From Sulfolobus islandicus Y.N.15.51 (GTDB lineage: Archaea > Thermoproteota > Thermoprotei_A > Sulfolobales > Sulfolobaceae): a DNA stretch of 64,000 nucleotides. Below are positions 9,178-16,863 of this stretch, piece after piece. Numbering within the stretch: position 1 is the first letter of the stretch; each line of letters begins with the position of its first letter. The position numbers and the translations under genes were made by a program. The stretch is from positions 1,452,501 to 1,516,500 of the forward strand of contig NC_012623.1 in assembly GCF_000022485.1 (NCBI RefSeq), written 5' to 3'. Under the pieces are notes generated by a model. It ran no database searches. It had not been told where the DNA came from and worked only from the letters and a program-made list of their open reading frames with translations.

Positions 9178-10140
9178 TCACCCCAACAAGACAGTAAGCG
9201 TTAATGAAAGTAGGGAAAGGAGGAACGCCACTGCGAGATAATCCTGAACTTTAAATAGCCTTAATTTAGCTAGGGTGGTGTTTATTATAACGCTAATAAG
9301 GATTAGGAGTAACCATTTGCCGAACATCACCGCAATGTCTATTAAAGAGCCTATAATTCCAACTTGCAAAAACCAAGGGAATATAAATACGTTTAGGAGT
9401 ACTGAGCCTAATAGATATTGTTTGATGTAAGAACCCCACTTTAGTATTGCAAGTAATTTTCCGCTATATTCGTAGAGAACTCCATCGTCTATCATACCCA
9501 TTTCGCTTAGTCCAGGACTCTCTACGGGTAATTTACCGGTTTCGAATAACCATAACATGAAGAATGAGATCGATACGAAGGTGTGGTCTAGTTGAAAGTA
9601 ATGAGAGAGGCTTTGGGAAACGTAATCTAATGTTACATAAGGGTTGTTTGTACCAGTTATTAGTGCAACGCCGAAGAAAACCGTTATCAGTGTAGCTTCA
9701 GATAAGAAAGTGAAAGAGAGAATTCTACTTACTCCTAATGCAACGAAATTACTTCCACTTTCTAGGGAGGCAATTATTTTTATGAACGCAGCTAAGGAGA
9801 AGAGTAATGCTCCCCCTAAGAAATCCACCGTAGGGGTGAGTAAGATGGGCACTGGATAAACTACTGGGATGACGAAGGAAATAAGGAGATAAATCCCAAA
9901 AACTATGTAAGGAGCATAAACAAATAGAGATAATGAGTTATTTGAAATAACGGTTTCTTTTCTTAGTAGTTTAATTATATCATAGTAAGGTTGCAGAACA
10001 CTGGGGCCTTTACGCCCTTCTATTATGGCTTTTCCCCTATCGTAAATTCCTTGATATAATGGGGATAGTAGAATAACTACAATAACTTGAGTTATGGTTA
10101 AAACTACTATCTGAGCTTCATTTGACGCCATACTTCCCAC
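9178..10140 (-). CDS. NuoH/HycD-like membrane subunit, first gene of the Ehr operon
   Basis: This membrane subunit anchors the peripheral arm and forms the quinone- or ion-coupling chamber in complex I relatives. The family motif GRKGPSVLQPYYDIIKLLRK is at residues 40-60, and FETGKLPVESPGLSEMGMID with EYSGKLLAILKWG follows, typical of HycD/NuoH. The start is GTG at 10140 or ATG at 10131. A ribosome site agggtggg lies just before and can pair in a small hairpin with upstream ccac. The gene heads a run of seven tightly spaced minus-strand genes. Confidence 0.9.
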   Translation of the reverse strand: MGSMASNEAQIVVLTITQVIVVILLSPLYQGIYDRGKAIIEGRKGPSVLQPYYDIIKLLRKETVISNNSLSLFVYAPYIVFGIYLLISFVIPVVYPVPILLTPTVDFLGGALLFSLAAFIKIIASLESGSNFVALGVSRILSFTFLSEATLITVFFGVALITGTNNPYVTLDYVSQSLSHYFQLDHTFVSISFFMLWLFETGKLPVESPGLSEMGMIDDGVLYEYSGKLLAILKWGSYIKQYLLGSVLLNVFIFPWFLQVGIIGSLIDIAVMFGKWLLLILISVIINTTLAKLRLFKVQDYLAVAFLLSLLSLTLTVLLG

Positions 10141-10145
10141 CCTTT

Positions 10146-10240
10146 TGTGGTGAAGTAGGCGTTATCAGCCCCTATCATTAATCAAGAGGCGGTTCGGGGT
10201 TATCCCCAGGGGGACGCCATCCCCTACTTCATTGAGTAAA
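10146..10240 (-). ncRNA. GC-rich structured RNA candidate in the Ehr operon leader
   Basis: This stretch is far richer in G and C than its surroundings. Its ends form a 9-base stem, TGAAGTAGG with CCTACTTCA (10151-10159 and 10223-10231). Inside, GGCG/CGCC and GGGG(ATAA)CCCC can form a helix, and an alternative hairpin GGGGA/TCCCC competes for the same bases. Read on the minus strand it lies directly upstream of the first Ehr gene, so it could be a 5' leader with regulatory function. It could also be an independent ncRNA or the leftover right end of an IS200/IS605 (TnpB) element. No known family is recognised. Confidence 0.5.
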
Positions 10241-10884
10241 CTCCGCATGTTAATATCGAAGCAAACTATTTTAAAGCTATCGCTACACCATAAGGATGAA
10301 GTAAACTCGAACTATATTATCGTAAATGCTACTTAGGCTGGAAATAGAATCGAATACTAATTTATTGTATCAAGTATATTTAATAGCCTAAAATCAAACT
10401 ATTAAAATTAATAAATATATAACAATAGATCGAATTTATAGAGCCTTTCTTTTATCAAGGAACGAAGTAGATAAACGAAGATAAACATAAAATATTTTTA
10501 ACACAACTCGTATGTCATGTTCTGGGTTTTTATATCCTCTTCAAAAATAAGAGTTAAGTAAAGAAATCAGAGAGGAAATGTTGTTCCTCCTTCTTCAAAC
10601 AAACTAGATCTTTCAAAATGTTAAACCTCGAAGTCACATGACCTACCTAAATCTGTCAAGTATCTAATAACTTTATTATCACTATTGTACGAGCTCACAT
10701 TAGACAAAAATACTACAAAGCTAAAATGTGATCTCAGACTAGCCGTACTTCCTCTCAAACGAGAGATGTAATTCCGAATCAGTGAGAAGAACCAACCTAA
10801 CTCATCTTTTAGATTAATGTAAATAATGGTCGAATTATCGTATTTTTCTCCTTTTAAGCTTTATCCATTTAAGTATGGATTATC
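10241..10884. other. AT-rich intergenic region between the Ehr and FDH clusters
   Basis: About 640 bases without a convincing gene on either strand. It contains many stop codons, a small hairpin ctctc-aaac-gagag near 10755-10768, and the TATA-like ccttttaagctttat at about 10852-10866 that would serve the gene at 10885. I see no repeat array and no RNA gene signature. Confidence 0.6.
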
Positions 10885-11286
10885 ATGATAGGCAAGGTAA
10901 TTGTTGTACTAGCAATCATTCTAGTAGGAGTATTTCTCTTAACTCATACTAACCTATTCTATCATCCACAGACTCCAGTTTCTAAAGGACAAGAGTACTA
11001 TACGACTACAAATGTTCAAAACATAACTTATCAATTTGGTATAATATCAAATGTGTCAACAAATTACACTGTTCCCTTGAAGTTAAGTTATGGCAATGTT
11101 ACAATTAAAGTAATGGGACATAACGCGTTTAACTTAACCGTGGTAAATAACTCCACTGTAATTTACTCTGGTATAGTTGATAGATATTTTAGTAAGACAT
11201 TTATCATTGGTGGCGATGTTAAGTTAGTGTTTTCATCAAGGCAAGGGTTAGAAGTTAATGTAACGATTTTTGATGTGTTAAGTTAG
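10885..11286 (+). CDS. Membrane-anchored extracellular small protein
   Basis: The 133-residue product has one N-terminal membrane helix (residues 5-22) followed by a beta-rich, asparagine- and threonine-rich ectodomain with several N-glycosylation sequons (NIT, NVS, NYT, NLT, NNS). The topology suggests an outside-facing protein tethered to the membrane. I do not recognise a family. The ATG at 10885 is preceded by a TATA-like element at about the leaderless distance. It is followed by the TatD-like gene after 31 bases. Confidence 0.75.
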   Translation: MIGKVIVVLAIILVGVFLLTHTNLFYHPQTPVSKGQEYYTTTNVQNITYQFGIISNVSTNYTVPLKLSYGNVTIKVMGHNAFNLTVVNNSTVIYSGIVDRYFSKTFIIGGDVKLVFSSRQGLEVNVTIFDVLS

Positions 11287-11317
11287 TTTTTTCTTTTTAT
11301 CTTCCATTTCTTTTTGT

Positions 11318-12016
11318 ATGTATAAGTACTTTGACGCTCATTGCCATTATTCCTATTTAAAGAAGAAGTATGAAGATTATCTTATAGCTGCGGTTTCAAT
11401 GGATTACCAATCCGCTATGGATACTTTCTCCTTAAAGAGTGACAACGTATTAGTAGGAGTTGGTATTCATCCTTGGCGTGTTCATGAGGAGGATCTGACT
11501 AGAATTTTATCGTTGATTATTAAAGCTGATTTCGTTGGAGAAGTTGGTTTGGATTACAGATTCGCTAAGGCTCCTAAAGAATTGCAGATTAAATATTTTG
11601 AGGAGCAGATAAAAGCGGGAGAAGGTAAGTTGATAAACGTCCACGCTTTAGACGCTTGGAAAGACGCTTTCAACATTTTAGTTAAAAACGACGTGAAGAG
11701 TGCTATCTTTCACTGGTATACTGGTCCCATTAATCTGTTGAAGGATATTGAGAGTGCTGGGTATTTTATTTCTATAAATCCTTCCGTTTCTTTCCAGAAG
11801 AAGCATCAAGAAGTGTTGAAAAATGTCGACCTAAAAAACGTTCTTACAGAGAGTGATGGTGGGTATGAATATAGGGGTAAGCTATTAGAACCTAGTGATA
11901 TACCTAACGCTATCTCATTTATGAGCAATTTTTTAGGTATAGAAGAGTATAAGCTAGTGAGAATAATAAGCAATAATTTTTTCAAAGCTTATGGAGTAAA
12001 CCCAGTTAATAATTGA
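11318..12016 (+). CDS. TatD-like metal-dependent hydrolase
   Basis: This is a TIM-barrel metallohydrolase of the TatD/amidohydrolase type; bacterial TatD proteins are 3'-5' DNA exonucleases. Metal-ligand motifs are in order: FDAHCHYSY at the N-terminus, GIHPW near residue 50, GEVGLDYRF near 70, NVHALDAW near 110, FHWYTG near 133 and LTESDGG near 185. The length of 232 residues is slightly short for the family. It lies 54 bases before the formate dehydrogenase-like gene, on the same strand. Substrate is not known. Confidence 0.85.
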   Translation: MYKYFDAHCHYSYLKKKYEDYLIAAVSMDYQSAMDTFSLKSDNVLVGVGIHPWRVHEEDLTRILSLIIKADFVGEVGLDYRFAKAPKELQIKYFEEQIKAGEGKLINVHALDAWKDAFNILVKNDVKSAIFHWYTGPINLLKDIESAGYFISINPSVSFQKKHQEVLKNVDLKNVLTESDGGYEYRGKLLEPSDIPNAISFMSNFLGIEEYKLVRIISNNFFKAYGVNPVNN

Positions 12017-12070
12017 TATTAATACGGATAGTAAGATCGTTTTAAATTTTCTAGATCAGTATACTATTGT

Positions 12071-14044
12071 ATGGAAGTTAGGAAAACCATATGCCCTTTC
12101 TGTGGTGTAGGTTGTGGTCTAGATTTTTATGTAGAGAATAACTTTATATTTAGGGTATCTCCATCACAAGAGCACATTGTTAGCAGAGGACACGTTTGCG
12201 GTAAGGGCGCTGTTGCTTCAGAAGTAATTTACGCCTGGGACCGTTTAACTTATCCTTTAAAGAGAGTTAAGGACACTTTCGTTAGGACTACTTGGGATGA
12301 AGCAATTAGCGATATTGATAGCAAGTTAAAGGAAATTAGGAGTAAGTATGGCTCAGAGGCTATTGCCTTTTACGGGGGTTGTCAGAATACGTTGGAGGAA
12401 GGATATTCGTTCATGAAGTTGGCTAGAGCTTTGGGTACTAATAATGTTGACTCGTGTGCTAGGGTTTGTCATGAGCCCTCTGCAATGGCTTTAAAGGAGT
12501 TAGTCGGTATTGGAGCTTCTTCTGTTACCGTTTCTGAAATTTTGAATGCTAGAAATATTGTAATTTCTGGAGAATCTGTTACTGATAGCCATCCCGTTTT
12601 GTCTCAATATTTAGTTGAGGCTAAGAGAAAGGGTGTGAAAATTGTAGTTATTGATCCTAGGATGACTGGTACTGCTAGGATTGCTGATTTGTTTTTACAG
12701 ATTAGTAGTGGTACTGATATTTATCTATATAACGCTGTTGCGAATTATTTGATAAGTAACGGATTATATGATAGTAAGTTCGTTAAGGAACGTGTTGAGA
12801 ACTTTGATGAGTTTAGGGAGATTGTAAAGTCTTATACTATTGAGGAAGCCGAGAGGATTACTAGTGTTAGTAAGGATAAGATTATTGAGTTCGCTAGGAT
12901 TATTGCAAATAAGCCTACAATACTCTCATGGGGTTTGGGTTTAACTCAGTCAAGTGGCGTTAATGCCGTAAAGGCTTACATTAACCTAGCATTGCTTACT
13001 GGGAATGTTGGTATTAATGGTGGGGGACTATTAGTTTATAGGGGTCAAACAAATGTTCAAGGTTCTGGTGATTTAATAAAGCCAGATGTTTTCCCAAATG
13101 GTCCAATGAATGAGGAAAACGCTAAGGAGTTGAGTAAGATTTGGGGTTTTGTTCCTCCAATCAAGAAGGGTTTGAGCATAACTGAGGCTTTTCTAAGGGA
13201 TAGTAATGTTAAGGCACTTTTTCTAATGAATTACAATCCAGCTTTTAGTTTGCCAAATAGATACAAGGTTATTAAGTTCTTGAAGTCGTTGGAATTGTTA
13301 GTAGTAATGGATCCGTTTATGACTGAGACTGCTAAATATGCACATTACGTTTTGCCTACTCCTTTATGGGCTGAAAAGGAGGGTTCAGTTACTAATTTAG
13401 ATCGTACTGTTAAGTGGAGGTTTAAGGTTGTTGATCCTCCTGGGGAGGTTAGGAGTGAGTTGTGGATAATTAAGAGGATTGCTGAGAAGTTAGGTTTTAC
13501 TGGTTTTCATGACGATTCTAAATTGGTGTTTAAAGAGATAAAGGAGGTTGCAAAGTTGTACTCTAATTTGACCCTTGATGAATTGATGGATTACTCTGTA
13601 GACTCCAGGTATCCTGATCACGAGTCTAGTCTGTACAAGGATAGGTTTATGACTCCTAGCGGTAAGGCTAAGTTTGGATTAGTTAGGTATAACGAAATAT
13701 CTGGTGATAGTTACATTTTAATTACTGGTAGAGTTGTGACTAGGTATAATTCTGATGAGTTGATCAAGAGAGTCCCAGGATATAGGAATTTCAGTTCTGA
13801 TTTGTTGATAAACCCAGAGGATGCTACAAAGCTGAATATCAAAGACGGGGATATGGTTAAGGTTGTTTCTAAATGCGGCATGGCTGTGATGAAAGCCAAG
13901 CTAACTAACGAGGTTAAGGTTGGTCATACGTTTGCTTATATGCATGATTACTATGTAAACAACGTTGTCTGTGACGATTTAGATGATATTTCTAAGACTC
14001 CAAGATATAAGATAACCTTTGTCAAGATTGAAAAATTGGGATAA
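12071..14044 (+). CDS. Formate dehydrogenase-like molybdo/tungstopterin oxidoreductase
   Basis: This large subunit of the DMSO-reductase superfamily binds bis-MGD and a [4Fe-4S] cluster; the closest match in form is the FdhF-type formate dehydrogenase. The cluster site CPFCGVGCG plus HVCGKG is at residues 8-45. The active-site stretch is DSCARVCHEPS near residue 135, with cysteine in place of selenocysteine and the following conserved histidine. NVQGSGD near 330 and a C-terminal dinucleotide-binding domain (about 540-657) are present. It is divergent from the Ehr operon and 860 bases upstream of a W/Mo binding protein. This supports, but does not prove, a formate- or other substrate-linked electron feed to the Ehr complex. 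Confidence 0.9.
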   Translation: MEVRKTICPFCGVGCGLDFYVENNFIFRVSPSQEHIVSRGHVCGKGAVASEVIYAWDRLTYPLKRVKDTFVRTTWDEAISDIDSKLKEIRSKYGSEAIAFYGGCQNTLEEGYSFMKLARALGTNNVDSCARVCHEPSAMALKELVGIGASSVTVSEILNARNIVISGESVTDSHPVLSQYLVEAKRKGVKIVVIDPRMTGTARIADLFLQISSGTDIYLYNAVANYLISNGLYDSKFVKERVENFDEFREIVKSYTIEEAERITSVSKDKIIEFARIIANKPTILSWGLGLTQSSGVNAVKAYINLALLTGNVGINGGGLLVYRGQTNVQGSGDLIKPDVFPNGPMNEENAKELSKIWGFVPPIKKGLSITEAFLRDSNVKALFLMNYNPAFSLPNRYKVIKFLKSLELLVVMDPFMTETAKYAHYVLPTPLWAEKEGSVTNLDRTVKWRFKVVDPPGEVRSELWIIKRIAEKLGFTGFHDDSKLVFKEIKEVAKLYSNLTLDELMDYSVDSRYPDHESSLYKDRFMTPSGKAKFGLVRYNEISGDSYILITGRVVTRYNSDELIKRVPGYRNFSSDLLINPEDATKLNIKDGDMVKVVSKCGMAVMKAKLTNEVKVGHTFAYMHDYYVNNVVCDDLDDISKTPRYKITFVKIEKLG

Positions 14045-14077
14045 ATTATTTTTAAAAAGGAAGGTGTTTCTCTATAT

Positions 14078-14821
14078 ATGTCTGAAGTTGCTATTGTAAC
14101 CGGAGCATCAAAAGGTATAGGGAGAGCTGTTGTTAAGTTACTTAAGGAGAATAATTATACTGTTGTTTCGATTTCTAGGAGTAAATCGGATATTGGTGAT
14201 GTAATTTATGATGCTGATGTCAGTGATAGGAGCACTGTATTTAGGATTGTAAATGAGGTACTGGAGAAGTTTGGCAAGATTGACGTCTTGGTTAATAATG
14301 CAGGTTTTGGAGTTTATGGATCTTTTTTAGAGACTGATTTAAACGAGGAGGAGTACATGATTAGGACTAATCTTCTAGCCCCACTATACTTCATGAAGGC
14401 CGTGCTTCCACATATGGTTTCTAGGAGGAAGGGAAGTGTTGTTAACATCGTTTCGGAAGCTGCTTACGTATCTACACCCAAGCTTTTAGTTTACTCGGCA
14501 ACTAAGGCTGGTTTAGCCAGTTTAACTAATGGTTTGTGGGCTGAAATGAGGAAATATAATGTTAGGGTAAGTGGTGTTTACCCTGGCCCTGTCAGGACTA
14601 ATTTTACCTCTCATCCTTCATTTAAAAAGAATAATGGCGATCCTTTTACTAATTATAGCGTTGAGCCAGAGGCTGTAGCTAAAGCCGTTCTAAAAGCAAT
14701 AAGGACTGGTAAGAGGGAGATTTATGTACCTTCAAGGTTGAAATTGGACCCCTATTTCCTTAAGCTTGCTAACCTTTTCCAGAGTTTCACTTATACTATA
14801 GTAAGTAATTATTTTAGCTAA
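14078..14821 (+). CDS. Short-chain dehydrogenase/reductase
   Basis: A classical SDR with Rossmann fold: VTGASKGIGRA (cofactor-binding glycine motif) at the N-terminus, NNAGFG near residue 78, a catalytic serine in NIVSEA and the YSATK pair (Tyr and Lys) near residue 148, then PGPVRT. The length of 247 residues is typical. The cofactor is probably NADP(H), by a basic residue after the second strand, which is inference. It follows the formate dehydrogenase-like gene by 33 bases with a TATA-like element tttttaaaaagg between, so it may have its own promoter. Substrate unknown. Confidence 0.9.
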   Translation: MSEVAIVTGASKGIGRAVVKLLKENNYTVVSISRSKSDIGDVIYDADVSDRSTVFRIVNEVLEKFGKIDVLVNNAGFGVYGSFLETDLNEEEYMIRTNLLAPLYFMKAVLPHMVSRRKGSVVNIVSEAAYVSTPKLLVYSATKAGLASLTNGLWAEMRKYNVRVSGVYPGPVRTNFTSHPSFKKNNGDPFTNYSVEPEAVAKAVLKAIRTGKREIYVPSRLKLDPYFLKLANLFQSFTYTIVSNYFS

Positions 14822-14904
14822 CACATACGGGAGAAAAATTATAAAATGTTAAGGTTATTTTGTTAGAGAAAAATTTATTACCGGAAATATTACTGGCTAT
14901 ACAT

Positions 14905-16068
14905 ATGTCGTTAAATAAAGGGTTAACTAGGGTTAAAGCTATCGTGATAATAATTGTTGTTATAATCGCAGTGATAGCTGGGGTTGTAGGATATTATTTA
15001 ATTAATCATCCTTCTAATTCTGTAACTACTTCATCTTCATCTACTACAACTAGTTCTTCCCTATCTAGTACTAGCATATCTTCATCTACTACTAATATTA
15101 CTTCATCTCAAGGTATTACAGTCTTCGTAGCGGGTGCTTATCTTGCAATTCTCAACTACCTAGCTGACCAATTTCAGAACGCTACTGAAATTCCAGTTCA
15201 TGTTGTAGGTAGTGGCTCCTTCGCATTAGCTTCACAAATAGCTTCCCAGACTCCAGTTCCAGCAAACGTTTTCATTCCAGTTGCCTATATTCAAGCTGTT
15301 GAGTTAACTGGCAGTAGGAATCCCGGTTGGGCTATAGCTTTTCTATCAGATCAGATGACAATAGTTTACTCTAACTACACTACCAAATCTCCTTATTGGT
15401 CCCAACTATACTCCAATTACACCATGGCTATGGAGACCAACAATACTAAGTATTGGTATAATTTCTTCTACTTATTGACCACCAAGTTCAGTCTGGGAAT
15501 TGCTAATCCTAACACTGACCCAGAGGGATTATATGCGTATTTGATACTTCAAATGGCAAGTTATTTATATGCTAATCATAATATAAGCTACTTTGTGCAT
15601 CTCGTTAAAGCGAATCCAAATGTCAAAGTAGCCCCTAGTACAGCTAACTATGTAGCGCCCTTAAAGGCGGGTACTTTAGACTTCACATTCTCTTATGTTT
15701 CCTATGCTGTATCTCAAGGATTGGAATATCTAAAACTACCTCCTTGGTTAAGTTTTGGTTATTATCCGAACGAGACGACATGGTACAGTCAATTTGCTTA
15801 TAATATAAGTGTAAATGGCCAAACATTAACAATTCATGGAAATCCAGTTTACTTATACATTACCATTCCATTAAACGCTTCGAATATACAAACTGCATAT
15901 CAGTTTATTGGCTTCGTACTGGGTCATGAATCTCAACTTACCAGATTTAATGTAATTCCAATACAACCAGCTTTATTGTATAATGAAACTAGTAATATTC
16001 CGCAGCCTATATTGAACTTGTTAAAATCTGGTGAGTTGAAGTATGCGGGTAATTTCTCTGAAGTTTAA
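14905..16068 (+). CDS. Tungstate/molybdate ABC transporter substrate-binding protein
   Basis: This is an extracellular oxyanion-binding protein of the ModA/WtpA type. It has an N-terminal membrane segment (residues about 10-30), then a serine/threonine-rich linker of some 30 residues typical of Sulfolobus surface binding proteins. The binding domain has VGSGSFALASQIA, SDQMTIVYSN and NPNTDPEGLYAYL, which resemble the oxyanion-contact loops of WtpA. I chose ATG 14905 because a TATA-like aaaaatttatta lies about 30 bases upstream. The permease gene overlaps its end. It likely supplies W or Mo to the formate dehydrogenase-like enzyme upstream. Confidence 0.85.
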   Translation: MSLNKGLTRVKAIVIIIVVIIAVIAGVVGYYLINHPSNSVTTSSSSTTTSSSLSSTSISSSTTNITSSQGITVFVAGAYLAILNYLADQFQNATEIPVHVVGSGSFALASQIASQTPVPANVFIPVAYIQAVELTGSRNPGWAIAFLSDQMTIVYSNYTTKSPYWSQLYSNYTMAMETNNTKYWYNFFYLLTTKFSLGIANPNTDPEGLYAYLILQMASYLYANHNISYFVHLVKANPNVKVAPSTANYVAPLKAGTLDFTFSYVSYAVSQGLEYLKLPPWLSFGYYPNETTWYSQFAYNISVNGQTLTIHGNPVYLYITIPLNASNIQTAYQFIGFVLGHESQLTRFNVIPIQPALLYNETSNIPQPILNLLKSGELKYAGNFSEV

Positions 16069-16840
16069 TACCCTACAAGCCATATCCTTTTTTCTATCTC
16101 TCCTTTTAGCTTTACCAACTCTCTATTTGCTATTTTACGGCTATGGTCCGTTTTTTGTTAAATCAGTCGCGTTCAGTAGCTCTTTACTTTCCTCAATAGG
16201 TTTATCGTTTTTTGCTTCAGCCCTTTCCATTGTAATAACTGTTCTTATCTTTACTCCCTTGGCATATTATTTATCAAGACATAGGAATCCAATTATTGAG
16301 ACTTTAGTCGATGTGCCAGCATCTATACCGCATCCCCTAGTTGGCATTGCTTTAATTTTCATTGATAGTCCCACTAATCCTCTAGGTGCTTTACTTTACT
16401 CTCATGGTATTATTTTTTACTACACTTATACTGGCTTATTGTTGGCTTTGATTATTGTTTCTAGTCCTATCTATATTCGTTCGATGCAGAATTTCTTCGA
16501 GTCTCTTCCAAGGTCTTATGAAATATATGCCATGAGTTTAGGTGCTTCCGAGTTCAAAGTATTTACTTCCGTAGTTTTCCCTCTTTCAATTAGGGGGATA
16601 ATATCTGCTGGGCTAACTTCTATTGCTAGAGCTATAAGTGAATTTGGATCTGTGGTAATAGTTGCACCTTATGTTACTGGCTGGTTGTTTAACAACGCGT
16701 ATGTGGCTTCAGTATATATTTATAATGAATACGAAACGTATTTTAGCGCTTCAATAAGTGCCTCAGCTACGCTTCTCCTTTTCTCCCTCATACTAATAGT
16801 TACAAGTAGGATAGTTAACCATTTCTTGTATAAGACATGA
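16043..16840 (+). CDS. Tungstate/molybdate ABC transporter permease
   Basis: A six-helix ABC permease of the ModB/WtpB type, 265 residues. The cytoplasmic EAA loop reads YAMSLGASEFKVFTSVVFPLSIRG near residue 170, the site that docks the ATPase. The start at 16043 overlaps the binding-protein gene by 26 bases, indicating coupling. No ATPase gene follows, unlike the usual wtpABC order, so the nucleotide-binding partner must be encoded elsewhere. The next gene downstream encodes an unrelated surface protein. Confidence 0.87.
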   Translation: MRVISLKFNTLQAISFFLSLLLALPTLYLLFYGYGPFFVKSVAFSSSLLSSIGLSFFASALSIVITVLIFTPLAYYLSRHRNPIIETLVDVPASIPHPLVGIALIFIDSPTNPLGALLYSHGIIFYYTYTGLLLALIIVSSPIYIRSMQNFFESLPRSYEIYAMSLGASEFKVFTSVVFPLSIRGIISAGLTSIARAISEFGSVVIVAPYVTGWLFNNAYVASVYIYNEYETYFSASISASATLLLFSLILIVTSRIVNHFLYKT

Positions 16841-16863
16841 AAATCCTTTTAAATTATTAAGTA

